From contig CM034542.1 in assembly GCA_020002185.1 (NCBI GenBank), forward strand, positions 54,901,858 through 54,965,857: a DNA stretch of 64,000 nt, written 5' to 3'. Position 1 is the stretch's first letter, and every line of letters starts with the position of its first letter. This DNA comes from Paraescarpia echinospica. Taxonomy: Eukaryota > Annelida > Polychaeta > Sabellida > Siboglinidae. Of the stretch, positions 1-13,100 are shown one piece after another. A program made the position numbers and the translations under genes. The notes below the pieces were generated by a model. The model made no database searches. It worked only from the letters and a program-made list of their open reading frames with translations, and was not told the DNA's origin.

Positions 1-1078
1 GTTGTCGTATGGTCTGTAAGGGCGGATTTATTGATGGTAGACATCAATCTTTTTTTCCCGCTCCTTGTGTATTTCTAATTTTTCGTGTTGTCTACGTCCT
101 TTCTGTGTTCCTCCAGTCTTGTTTTGAGTAGTCTTCCTGTCTCCCCAATGTATTCTCCACCACAATTCTTGCACGGTATTTGGTACACCAGTTCGCCCTG
201 TTCTTCTAGTTGTACCTTGTCCTTGGGATGTACCAACAGGTGCCTGAGGGTGGTGTGGGGACGCATGGCCGTTGCTACTCCATACTTTTTCAGTACTCGA
301 TGTACTCTCTCTGAGACCCCCTCTATGTATGGAATGACTACTTGGCTCCGTTAGTTTTTGTCCTTAGTCTTTTTGTTGGTCTTTTTCCTCTTACTGCTAT
401 CTGTCACCTTTTTCAAGGCCCACGACGGATAGCCACATACTCTTAGAGCTCCTCTCAGGTGTTCCATCTCTTCTTTCTTGTCCCCCTCCTCCGAAGTTAT
501 TGTCTCACACCTGTTCATAAGGGTTCTGACAACTCCCAACTTCTGATGTTTGGGGTGGTGGGATGCAAAATTCAGGTATTGGTCAGTGTGCTCTTCTTCC
601 TGTACACTGTGGACTTCACACTGCCATCTTCCTTTCTGGTGAACTTTGCATCCAAGAAGGGCACGCTGTTGTTCTCTTCATCTTCTCGCGTGAAAATGAT
701 GCTACCTGTGGGGTCTACAGTGTTCATGTGTTGTTGTAATTTCTTTGCCTTTCCTGTGTGTACCAGGCAAATTACATCGTCCACATATCGCTTCCAGTTT
801 CTCGATTGGCAATCGACTGGTGCTGTGGCTATGATTTTCTGCTCCAGGTCCTCCATGTACAGGTTCACAACAATGGGGGACACTGGACTGCCCATGGCTA
901 CCCCAAACTTCTGTTGGTAAATTTCTCCTCCAAATCTGAAGTATGTCGTCTCCAAGACAAATTTCAACAACTCCATGATGTCGTCTACGTTTATATTTGT
1001 TCTCTTCTTTAGTGTCTTGTCATTCTCTAGTCTTTTTCTGATGACTTTGCAACCACCCATCAACAGAGACGAGGGCAA
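1..1078 (-). mobile_element. Penelope-like retroelement, partial (RT + GIY-YIG)
   Basis: The minus strand encodes the second half of a reverse transcriptase at about 1,078-572, including a GVAMGSPVSPIVVNLYMEDLE segment and the catalytic RYVDDV motif. A linker at about 539-351 carries frame breaks. A GIY-YIG endonuclease module at about 266-75 contains LVYQIPC, GEYIGETGR and RLEEH. This order (RT then C-terminal GIY-YIG) is diagnostic of endonuclease-bearing Penelope-like elements. The first bases of the window still encode the usual region after GIY-YIG, so the 3' end is cut by the window edge. The RT N-terminal half is missing, so the copy is 5'-truncated. At least one frameshift between RT and endonuclease makes it inactive. 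It has the same orientation as the host gene. Confidence 0.88.
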
Positions 1079-1096
1079 TTACGAACTGCCTCACGT

Positions 1097-1158
1097 GTAC
1101 GATGACGTCATTCAGCGTCATAGGTACTGATGAAGTCGGCGTGACACGTCAACGAAAG
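1097..1158 (+). ncRNA. Hammerhead-ribozyme-like motif next to the Penelope element
   Basis: CTGATGA at 1,127-1,133 is followed by a 19-nt hairpin (1,135-1,153: pairs G-C, T-A, one C/A mismatch, G-C, G-T, C-G, G-C, T-A) and then GAAA at 1,154-1,157, the order of a hammerhead core. A second hairpin precedes it (ATGACG 1,102-1,107 with CGTCAT 1,116-1,121, outer GTAC/GTAC). Penelope-like elements are known to carry hammerhead motifs. I could not find a convincing stem III or a proper cleavage triplet, an extra A follows the core box, and the motif is on the strand opposite to the element's coding strand. It may be a decayed ribozyme or chance. Confidence 0.35.
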
Positions 1159-1450
1159 CCTCTACCAGGTAATTTAACATGATTCTTGGATATGAAAAAT
1201 GAAAGTTTCTAATTTTTTTAATATTAAAACATTAGTATTTAGATTTTACATTAAGGAATATCATTTTAATTAAATTAAATGTTAAATATGAGCAAAATAA
1301 AATAATTAACATCATGCGAACATGCATAAAGTGGTAAGTTACAAAATCACAATGGACAGTCAGTATAAAGTTATTTTGCACTTTTTGACATTAAAAATGT
1401 CTGTCTTTTGGCTGTAGAACACTGGTGTGATAATGGACACTAAACCTCAC
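1159..1450. other. AT-rich intergenic or intronic stretch, nothing recognised
   Basis: AT-rich sequence between the hammerhead-like motif and exon 34. I see no coding or repeat feature here. If the gene continues to the left, this is the start of its next intron. Confidence 0.5.
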
Positions 1451-1506
1451 CTTTAGCTTCACGTCAACCTCTTGGGAGAGAATATCAAACACTGTTCCCA
1501 GCACTC
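1451..1506 (-). CDS. ITPR: IP3R-type gene, exon 34
   Basis: Acceptor ctgcag and donor gtgagg bound 56 nt, entered in phase 1 and left in phase 0. It encodes GVLGTVFDILSQEVDVKLK, placed in the IP3R segment after the NFC...NQ..L motif of the armadillo region. Entry phase agrees with exon 33. The gene continues beyond the left edge. Confidence 0.75.
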
Positions 1507-3447
1507 CTGCAGGAAGAAGTGGAGATGTACTCTTACTGGATACAGGGCAGGGAGACAAGAGGGGAAGATAGAGGGAGAAAGGGAGGAGGGGGAAGGAGTG
1601 AGGGGTAAGGAGGGAGGGGGACAGAGGGAGGGGGAAGGAGAAGGAGGGAGGGGGACAGAGGGAGGGGGAAGGAGAAGGAGTGAGGGGGACAGAGGGAGGG
1701 GGAAGGAGAAGGAGTGAGGGGGAGGGGGGGGGGGGGAGGGAGAAGGAGTGAGGGGGACGGAGGGAGAGGGAAGGTGGGAGGAGTGAGGGGGATGGAGGGA
1801 GGGGGAAGGAGGGAGGAGTGAGGGGGATGGAGGGAGGGGGAAGCAGGGGGAAGGAGGGAGGAATGAGGGGATGGAGGGAGGGGGAAGGAGGCGGAAGGAG
1901 GGAGGTGGAAGGGGGTAAGGGGAAGAAAGGAGGGGGAAGGAGGGGGAAGAAGGAGAAGGGAGTGGAAGAGGACGGAGGGAGGGGAATGGAGGGATGGGGA
2001 CAGAGGGAGGAGGAGGGGCAGAAGGAGGGGAATGAGAAGGGAGGGGGAAAGGAGGGAAAGGAAGGGGGACAGAGAGAGGGGGATGGAAGGAGGGGGAAAG
2101 AGCAAGGGAAAGGAGGGAGGGGGAAGAAGAAAGTGGGAAGGAGTGGAGGTAGGGGGAACAAAGAAGGGGAAGGGGGAAGGAGGGGGAAGAGAGAAAGGAG
2201 GGAGGAAGGAGGGGGAAGGAGGGGGAAGGAAGCGGGAAAGAGGGTGGGAGGGGGAGGAGGGAGGGTGACAAAGGGGAAAGGAAAGATTGCAAGAGGGATT
2301 AAACAGGCAATCACTGAAACTTGTGTATAAATAAGTGTAAGTTGTAAAATGAGTGCGGTGTGTGCATATAAATGAAAATAATTTCTTTGTTTCATTAAAT
2401 GTTTTTATTTTTTTGAAATTGTACAAAAATAAAATGTTCCAATATTATTGATTGCTGGTTTCATATATTGAAAATATGCAAGAAACCGAAAAATACTACT
2501 TTATGTTCACATTATTATGTTGTTATAATTCAAACTGTTCATATATTAGAACTGTGATTACTCTTTTGAAAGAGGAAAGCACTTTATAAGTATTAAACTT
2601 CTGCCTTCTCCTTTTCTATAATAATTGGGAATACAATTGAAACATAGAATCATGTATTCATTATAAAGCTATTGTGGAAAGTATTATTATGAATATTCGC
2701 TTCATAAACAATGCATAGATAACAATTAAAATTATTAGTTTTAAGTATTTTTCACAGTTGGGTGTCAATAAAAAACTCCTGCCAAATGAGAACTAAGGAA
2801 AGGTTGTGCTGTGTTGACTCACTGTGGTTGTAGAGGATGCTTTGATTCATGGCATGACTCTCCTCCGGGTCATCCAAGAGAGAACAGAACCTACACACAC
2901 AGGGATGTCTCTGTACAACTAGGCTCTCTCTCAATTTTTCTATCTTGCAATCTCACTTTTTCTCTCTCGCTCTCTCACCCTCTCTCTCCTATATATAAGC
3001 TCTCTCTACTAAAATATATATAGAAATATATATACATATATATCACTCTGTACACTCTGTCTCCTCTCTCCATATATAAACTTTCTCCAAACAATATATA
3101 TATATATATACTTTGATATATATATAATAAACAATATGCCAATAGGCACTTATATGTATAACAAAACATATATGTATAAAACAATATATATGCATATAAA
3201 TATATGTATACTTAATACTTGAGTATATATATATATATATGCATATGCCAGGCACTTGAAACATATGCATATTTTATGTAAACCATCATATATGTATATG
3301 TATATAATAGTATATGCATATATATGGTATTATGCATAATAGCAAACATATGTCATAAAATATGCATATATGAAGCTATGTAATATGTATATATATATGT
3401 AAATATATGTAAAAATATATATGTATATGTAAATATATATGGCATGT

Positions 3448-3480
<33 letters not shown>

Positions 3481-4097
3481 TGTATGTATGTATGTGTAAA
3501 ATACTTAGACTGTGTGAATATGTAAGAACTATATGTAAAAATATGTGTATGCTGATGTGCATGCTTGGTGTTAAAATATGTGCACTGTCTTACAATGTAT
3601 ATGCATGTAAAATATGGGCTTAATAATATGCTTGTGTGTATGCATACTGTATGTAGGCAGGCAATATGTATGCATATGTATGCTGTGAATATATATATGC
3701 ATACTTAGGCATGAAATGTATGTATATATATGCATGTTTTGAGCATGTATGTATGAAACCTGTAAAATATTTTAATATGAAACTATGTAAAATAATATGT
3801 ATCTCTCCCTCTCTGGCTATCTCTCTCTCTCTCCTCCTCTGCATTCTCTCCTCTCTCTCTCTCTCTCCCTCTTTTATTTATCTCTCTCTGAAATATATCA
3901 CTCTTCCATATAAAACATATATATATATATATATATATGTCTATCTATATATATATATATATAAGTATGCTCCTTTCCCTATATATATCTCCTCTTTGCA
4001 TCATATATATAACATATATAAAATATCTCCTCTTCCTCTGGCTCTCTCTCTCTCCTCCTCTCTCTCTCCCTCTCTGGCTATCTCTCTCCCTCTCTCG

Positions 4098-4135
<38 letters not shown>

Positions 4136-7100
4136 TTTACCTCTCTCTCTCCCTCTCCCTCTCTCTCTCTCTCTCTCGTTGTTCTCTGTCACTTTCTCAC
4201 TCACTCTCTTTTTCTTGCCCTCTCTCTTCCTAGACATATATATATTATGTATGTATATATACCCATACATGATAGTAAGTGTATACACGCATGCACCAAA
4301 TACACACACACATCTACATGACAATTAAATAGTGAGTAGACGATGGAGTTTAAATCAGATACAACAGCAAATACACATTAGAAGAGGAAAAGAATTGTGT
4401 ATGAAGACATAGGTATGATCAACTTGTGATATCTCTGACATAGTGCTGATCTGTTCGTTCAGACATCGTGGCTGCTGACATCCTCTTCATCTCTGGCATC
4501 ACTTGACACAGTTCATTGTGCACACGCTCAGACTCATCCGTGATCAGAATCTAACAAGTATTACAGTATTATCAATTCAGACTCATCCATGATCAGGATC
4601 TAATGAGTATTACAGCATTATCAATCCAGACTTATCCATGATCAGGATCTAATGAGTATTACAGCATTATCAATCCAGACTCATCCATGATCAGGATCTA
4701 ATGAGTATTACAGCATTATCAATCCAGACTCATCGTGATCAGGATCTGTAATAAGTATTACAGCATTATCTATCCAGATTCATCCATTATCAGGATCTAA
4801 TGAGTATTACAACATTATCAATCCAGACTCATCAGTGTTCAAAATCTTACAAATATTACAGTATTATCAATCCAGACTCATCCGTGATCAGGATCTAATA
4901 AGTATTACAGTATTATCAATCCAGACTCTTCCGTGATCAGGATCTAATGAATATTACAGTATTATCAATTCACATCCAGACCATAAATGTTCAACAGAAC
5001 TGTCCGAAACTGGTACAATAATTCATTAAAATAGGACATGCATTGATATCAAACAACACTTGTTGACATGCGTTTTTGTGACACATTAGCCCGATCTGGA
5101 GCAATGTTTTTAACTTGGGATCGTGTCTCTGTGACAAGATGCCGTGCTAAATTGCTGCTAAAAGTTAGCCCACTTGGTGTGGTGGCCAGACACAGGCCAG
5201 ACACAGGCCAGACACAGGTCAGACACAGGCCAGACACAGGTCAGACACAGGCCAGACACAGGCCAGACACAGGTCAGACACAGGCCAGACACAGGCCAGA
5301 CACAGGCCAGACACAGGCCAGACACAGGTCAGACACAGGTCAGACACAGGTCAGACACAGGCCAGACACAGGCCAGACACAGGCCAGACACAGGTCAGAC
5401 ACAGGTCAGACACAGGCCAGACACAGGCCAGACACAGGTCAGACACAGGTCAGACACAGGCCAGACACAGGCCAGACACAGGCCAGACACAGGTCAGACA
5501 CAGGTCAGACACAGGCCAGACACAGGCCAGACACAGGTCAGACTCGGCTGTGCTCTTGCAGACAGATAGCCTGGGTTATTGCATAGTGTCGAGACTCCAA
5601 TAGAGATACTGCGCTGTCTGTTAATCTACTTTTGTAAGATGCTTTGCGTAGACGTGACAGATTTAACTCGGGTTAAATTACACTTTGTGTAGAAGCTACA
5701 CAGGTTTAACCCGGGCTAAAATAACATGGGTTAACTATAATCCGGGTTAAAATGTTGCTATACTGCCTGATTTCAGTTTGCACTTGGGGGATTTCTACAG
5801 AAACAAGCGAAATGTTACTTTTAAAGAAGGATCAAATTATTATCAAAATAGTTTGTTCAACAGGTACTGAGGTGATGTCATCTTAGATTATTGATGAATA
5901 GTTGATAAAATATAACGTGAACCCCTCCACCTTCTAACAATGAGACGTTATTGATGTATGCCAGTACTCACCTGAGCCTGGACGGCGTACTTGAAGAGAC
6001 TGGCGCTTGCCGAGTACTGACGATTGAGTAGTGCCAATGATTTCACAACCATGGCATCATAGTCATAGTCAGACAGATCCTGCAACAGATATCAACAAAG
6101 TTGCTCTGTCACACCTGGCTTGATGTGTGTTTGTATATATTAGCATTTATTTATTAATTAATCTATTATTATTTTAGTATAATACTGCTGTATATTGCAC
6201 TACATTTACTTTTAAACAATACTTATTATTTGTAGCATTTTAATATATATATTTCTTTATTCAGACATACTAGACTATGATTTAATGTCTTGTGAAACAC
6301 TGTAAACAATTTTGGACCTGGTGCCATAGAATATAAAATATATTATTATTATTATTAGACAGAAATTCCTTGATCCCGGCAAATCTCCATTTCATGGTGG
6401 AAAGACATCCATTTTGACATGACTGTTTACTTGGATGAGAGAACTCACAAGCAGTATATCAGTGAGGGAAAATGAACCAAAGTAGTCAGACTTTTGGAAG
6501 AGTTGTGCCAGGCGTTTCAACGCAGCTCGGTTCGTACTGAAACAGAAAACAGTCTGTGGTTGGCAGAGCATCTTTGGTGATGTCTCTTCCCCAATAAAAA
6601 CATAATTTCTCTGCCTTCACTGAATTTTGTAAGACACAGCTGAGGGAGGAGGCTGGTGTGAAAGAACGTTTTAAGAAGAAGCTGGTGTGGAGTTGACTAA
6701 AGTGGGCTGGATATGTGGAGAGAACAGGAGAAGAATGGTTGACAAAGAAAACAGACGCCCAGAGAGTGGAGGGGAGAAGGAGGCATCAGGACGACCTAGA
6801 CTGCATTGGGAGGATTTTGCAAAGAGAGATTTGGAGGGACTGGGAGAGGAGTGGAGAATGAGAGGGAAAGACAGAGGGAAGAGGAGACAGCTTGTGGAGG
6901 GAGCAGTGCAAAGAAAGTCAGGGGAAAGAAAAATCCCAGAAATTGAGGATACGTGTCGAGACCAACCTCACCCCGACATATAGGGAACGTGGAGAAGAAC
7001 AGCAATATATCTGTAATTTGGGGTATAATTCAGTCTGTGACCAAATCTTAGGACAAAGAAGTGGAGACCAGTAGTTCGGAGGTAGAGTGCCAGACTATGA

Positions 7101-10100
7101 ATCAAGAGAACTGGCGTTTGGTTCCATCCGTTATCGCTTCCAAATTTTGGCTATTTCACATGCTTTTGCCTGCGTCTTTCGGAAGAGACACTAAAATCAG
7201 TGAGTCCCTAGCTTCTACAAAATATACATAGTAAATATGTAATCTGTTGAGGACTCATCAAATCTAGTGAATGGAAACACTCTTATAATAAAGATTCTGC
7301 AGGAGTTGTAACCACAGTCACAGCAGCAACAGAGAAATCGTGCTGTGACCATTGTGATCTGAGGACACCTACTAGACACACCTATCTACTGTACCTAGGA
7401 AAAATGTCAACAATTAGACACATATCTTCAGCATCCGTGTTTCCACAGAGAACGTCCTCACAACCTACTTTGCCTGTTCGTAGATGTCGTAGCTGGAGCT
7501 GAGTAGAGTGCCAAGTTCTGGTACAAACTCGGTGGAGTGGTGGGCCTTGGCATACGTCACTCGGAACAACTGCATGAAGCCCTACAGACAGCAACATCAA
7601 TGGCAGCAACTATCAGGCTTGTACGATGGTGGATATAATTAGTAACCATTATTGAAATAACATATTTCTCATTTATTTTTGTTATAGTTACAATTATTTA
7701 AAATATTCATGCAGACTATCTCACAAAAATTGTATATTTATATATTTTATTGATTGATGATTGTTACTATTTATTATTGTTATTACTTTTAATATTAGTT
7801 TATTATGTTGTTGTGTAATTATTAGTTTAGTTAAAAAAGGAGGCTTCCATGTTAGCGACACTCTTTGTTTCAATCGGTGTCTCCTTGATCTTTATACTGA
7901 TATTAATTGTATCAATTTATAAAATGATTACAAGGTTAAACGACTGTTTTGATCTGTTTGTCTAACATAGCTACAGTGCTTGTTTGAACAATGGTATTTA
8001 GCACATTTAGACACAATTTATGTGCTACATGTAAAAACATGGACTATATTTCTCCTTTGATACATACAGAATCTAAGATGCATCTTATGAGAAGTGGCAG
8101 CTTGCAAAACACATCTTGTGAGAAGTGACAGCTTGCAAAACACATCTTGTGAGAAGTGACAGCTTGCAAAACACATCTTGTGAGAAGTGACAGCTTGCAA
8201 AACACATCTTGTGAGAAGTGACAGCTTGCACAATATTGTCTCACATAAGGCACTTTAGACTTACACATATAAGTAGACAAACACCAAAAACATCCAGGTT
8301 CAGAGGAGACATTTGGAAGGAAAACTACACAGTACATATCTTACAATTAGTTGAACACAACAGATGGAGCCTTACTTCAAGCCGGATGTTGAACTGGAAG
8401 TTGTAGAACAGATCCAGCACAACCATAGCTCTGAAACATCCACCAAACACCATTTGTTGCCATGCACAAAGCAAAGAGGAAACCACTAATTGCCACTTTG
8501 CTGTGGCTGCAGCCATTGCAGGATTAAATCAAGATGGCATGGGCACGGCTGCAGAATAGAACACTTTTCATAACATCTTTTTAGAGTTGTTTTATTATGC
8601 TGATGAGAACCCGCTCTGATATAGAGCGCAGAGTTCAAATGACAAGAAGATGATGAAGAACTTTATAGATGCGTTGTTATTTTTGCTATATATCAACTTT
8701 TTAATTTTATTACACATTTCTTATGTCAGGACTTCACCCATTTTCCTAGAACCATGTGGAGCTATCTTACTGCATTAGTAGCAGAACCAACTACATGGCA
8801 TCCTTCAAGATATGCTTCTGTGCAGCAGCATTTTTAATGTCTTTCACTGAATCACTGGCAAACTTCATTGTTCAGTCTAAAAAAATCAAACAGGCAAACA
8901 CATTATCAATAATTTGAGCTGTACGAACAATACTTACTGGCACTTGGCATTAACAATTGCCTTTGTTTCTGGACTTTGTTTGAACCGTAACTTTGTGCTG
9001 TAGTGATCCTGCACAGACTGCAGTACTGGAACCCATGAGAACATGATTGAAGAAGACTGAACAAGAATGAACAAGATTTAACAATATTGAATTAACAATA
9101 TTGATTTAACAATATTGAACAAGACTGAACAAGACTTAACAAGATTTTACAAGAGGGAACAAGAGTGAACAAGACTGAACAAGACTGAATAAGACTGAAC
9201 AAGATTGACATTCACTGCCATACCTGTCACATGGGGAAGGATTTCTCAACACATACCTGTGGGGAAGTGTACAGGGTACGCACCTGCTTCATGGGGATAG
9301 GGTTTGTCGTTGCACCCATTGAGTAAACTGAGAAGAGGCTCCAGTAGTTGTTTCATATCGTCCATGTTGCCATAGTGACCAAACTTGACCAGGCAGTAGA
9401 TTAGACGCAGGACCTGGTGCCCAATAACACATGGTAGTGACTTGACCAACACAGATGATGGACATCAACACTACAAACTGTGTAAGTTGTCTTTCAGAAA
9501 CTTCAGTATATAATTAGCTACACCTTTAGTAGAGTATGGAAGTTAGTTTAACATATGACATTTGTTAGGTTAAGTTTTATGTGCTTGTGATTGTTTACAC
9601 ACAAGTAATCAACACTAAACTGTGGGTAAGGGACAACTGTTATCATTAGATCTGCTTCAGGAGCATGTTGTGTCCAATTATCTACAGACCTGTTCTAGGA
9701 GCATGTTGTGTCCAATTATCTAAAGACCTGCTCCAGGAGCATGTTGTGTCCAATTATCTACAGACCTGCTCCAGGAGCATGTTGTGTCCAATTATCTACA
9801 GACCTGCTCCAGGAGCATGTTGTGTCCAATTATCTACAGACCTGCTCCAGGAGCATGTTGTGTCCAATTATCTACATACCTGCTCCGGGAGCATGTTGTG
9901 TCCAATTATCTACAGACCTGCTCTGGGAGCAAGTTGTGTCCAATTATCTACAGACCTGCTCCGGGAGTCCAATTATCTACATCCAGGAGCATGTTGTGTC
10001 CAATTATCTACAGACCTGCTCCAGGAGCATGTTGTGTCCAATTATCTACAGACCTGCTCCAGGAGCATGTTGTGTCCAATTATCTACAGACCTGCTCCAG

Positions 10101-13100
10101 GAGCATGTTGTGTCCAATTATCTACAGACCTGCTCCAGGAGCATGTTGTGTCCAATTATCTACAGACCTGCTCCAGGAGCATGTTATGTCCAATTATCTA
10201 CATACCTGCTCCAGAAGCAAGTTGTGTCCAATTATCTACATACTTGCTCCAGGAGCATGTTGTGTCCAATTATCTACAGACCTGCTCCAGGAGCATGTTG
10301 TGTCCAATTATCTACAGACCTGCTCCAGGAGCATGTTGTGTCCATTTATCTACAGACCTGCTCCAGGAGCATGTTGTGTCCAATTATCTACAGACCTGCT
10401 CCAGGAGCATGTTGTGTCCAATTATCTACAGACCTGCTCCAGGAGCATGTTATGTCCAATTATCTACATACCTGCTCCAGAAGCAAGTTGTGTCCAATTA
10501 TCTACATACTTGCTCCAGGAGCATGTTGTGTCCAATTATCTACAGACCTGCTCCAGGAGCATGTTGTGTCCAATTATCTACAGACCTGCTCCAGGAGCAT
10601 GTTGTGTCCAATTATCTACAGACCTGCTCCAGGAGCAAGTTGTGTCCAATTATCTACAGACCTGCTCCAGGAGCATGTTGTGTCCAATTATCTACAGACC
10701 TGCTCCAGGAGCATGTTGTGTCCAATTATCTACAGACCTGCTCCAGGAGCATGTTGTGTCCAATTATCTACAGACCTGCTCCAGGAGCATGTTGTGTCCA
10801 ATTATCTACAGACCTGCTCCAGGAGCATGTTATGTCCAATTATCTACATACCTGCTCCAGAAGCAAATTGTGTCCAATTATCTACATACCTGCTCCAGGA
10901 GCATGTTGTGTCCAATTATCTACAGACCTGCTCCAGGAGCATGTTGTGTCCAATTATCTACAGACCTGCTCCAGGAGCATGTTGTGTCCAATTATCTACA
11001 GACATGGGGCTGGTTTCACGAAGAGTACTTAAAGTTAGGCAATTACTTGGCGTCACGTGTTTTGCGTAAACTCCCATGTTTCCTCATATTAAAAAAATCG
11101 CGTAATTTACTAAGACAATCATCTTAGCGTTAAGAATGTTCTTAGCCGCTTCATGAAACCAGGCCCTGCTCCAGGAGCATGTTGTGTCCAATTATCTACA
11201 GACCTGCTCCAGAAGCATGTTGTGGCCTATCTCTGAGGCAGTCATGTCCATGTTGGTTGCAAGGAACTGAGACAGCCACTCCCGCAGCTGTGCAATATAG
11301 TTCAGAAGCATGGCACCTTTCTCCGAGTCCCTGTGCTGCAAATTAGCACAAGTCAAATGATCATTTGTGACCCGCCCCAGTGAACCTGGGGGAAGTCGCA
11401 CAGGCCCATTCTGCACACGGGCCAAAAATAGCTGTCTGGGTCCCAGAAACTTTGTGATTCTGACAGAAATGTGTATCTTATGAGCTAACATTTCAATATC
11501 CATTTTATTTTCATTAACAAATAATGCAAAACTAATATAACACCTGCCTCTATGAACCTACATATTAAAAACCAATGGACAATATGACTCAAAGTTTCTC
11601 AAAGATTTGTTTTTTTAAAACCTGCTTCAATTTGAGCAATAAAAAGAAAAACTACTGAAGATCTTTCAACAAATGAGGTGTCATTTTAAAGCTTAATATC
11701 TGCAAAATCAAAAATGTTGCAACTTTGCAACTCAGTACCCACTCTCCTGTAGCAGGTCACAGTTGAAGATTGATTTGGCACACATTTCAAAATGTGTTCT
11801 TATTCTAGAAAAGCAACACATTCTAAATTAATTGTGTGAACAAAGGTGTTTAGAATTGCTGACGTCACAACTGCCTACACTTAGTACGGTACTCGTACTA
11901 TTTTGGTATAAGACATTTTCACGAAGAAAATTTATTGTTTTTATATATTTTTATATATGAAAATAAATGACATAGATGCATTTTAAATAGCCCACTTTTA
12001 ATACTTTAGTTCGAGAATAGCATAGCGCCTTATAAGTGACATGACTTCAGCCATGTCCCTTCAACAGCAGCAGCACACAATACTGTGCAACTGTTGTTGT
12101 TTAACAAACTTTCATTCATTCGATACTCACTAATGTTGGTCTCGGAGTCAGAGAGTCAACGTCATTGATTTGATCGTAGAGGAAGGTCAGATTGATTGTG
12201 TCAACAACAGAAGTGGAATCTCCAACATCAACAGCCGTATCTACAGAGGTGAATGTAAATTCATAAATCTTAAAGGTATGCATGCAAACAACGTCTGCAG
12301 AAACTAGTGACGTACTGGTAGACCTAAACTTACTGTATATGAACACCTGGCCAGATGCTGGAACAGTTCAAAGTGTATCCAATAAAACATAATCAAATGC
12401 ATGCACTGCAGGAAATCAGAGATGCAGATTTCACCAAGCAATGGTAAACAGTTTACATTATTGTCACAGAACAGACTGAGCTAGTGGTGTTGATACCATA
12501 CACCAGGCTGAGCTAGTAGTGTTGATACCATACGCCAGGCTGAGCTAGTAGTGTTGATACCATATGCCAGGCTGAGCTAGTAATGTTGATACCATACGCC
12601 AGGCTGAGCTAGTAGTGCTGATACCATACGCCAGGCTGAGCTAGTAGTGTTGATACCATACGCCAGGCTGAGCTAGTAGTGTTGATACCATACGCCAGGC
12701 TGAGCTAGTAGTGTTGATACCATATGCCAGGCTGAGCTAGTAATGTTGATACCATACGCCAGGCTGAGCTAGTTGTGTTGATACCATACGCCAGGCTGAG
12801 CTAGTAGTGTTGATACCATACGCCAGGCTGAGCTAGTTGTGTTGATACCATACGCCAGGCTGAGCTAGTAGTGTTGATACCACACGCCAGGCTGAGCTAG
12901 TAGTGTTGATACCATACGCCAGGCTGAGCTAGTCATGTTGATACCATACGCCAGGCTGAGGTAGTAGTGTTGATACCATATGCCAGGCTGAGCTAGTAGT
13001 GTTGATACCATATGCCAGGCTGAGCTAGTAGTGTTGATACCATATGCCAGACTGAGGTAGTAGTGTTGATACCATATGCCAGGCTGAGCTAGTAGTGTTG

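Noticed and set aside
1391..2426. Long proline/serine-rich and glycine/glutamate-rich open frames
   Set aside because: Produced by a purine/pyrimidine tract without stop codons; all frames on both strands are open.
5068..5586. HRPDTGQTQAR repeat protein
   Set aside because: It is an 11-bp tandem repeat open in every plus-strand frame.
6687..6983. Small host protein on the plus strand
   Set aside because: GRPRLHWEDFAKRDLEG is a LINE C-terminal motif; no other domain is present.
9665..11127. Three overlapping plus-strand open frames of about 450 codons (SNYLQTCSRSM-type repeat proteins)
   Set aside because: They are the same 38-bp repeat read in three frames. The repeat is the exon 25 junction of the minus-strand gene, and no start context or conserved domain is present.
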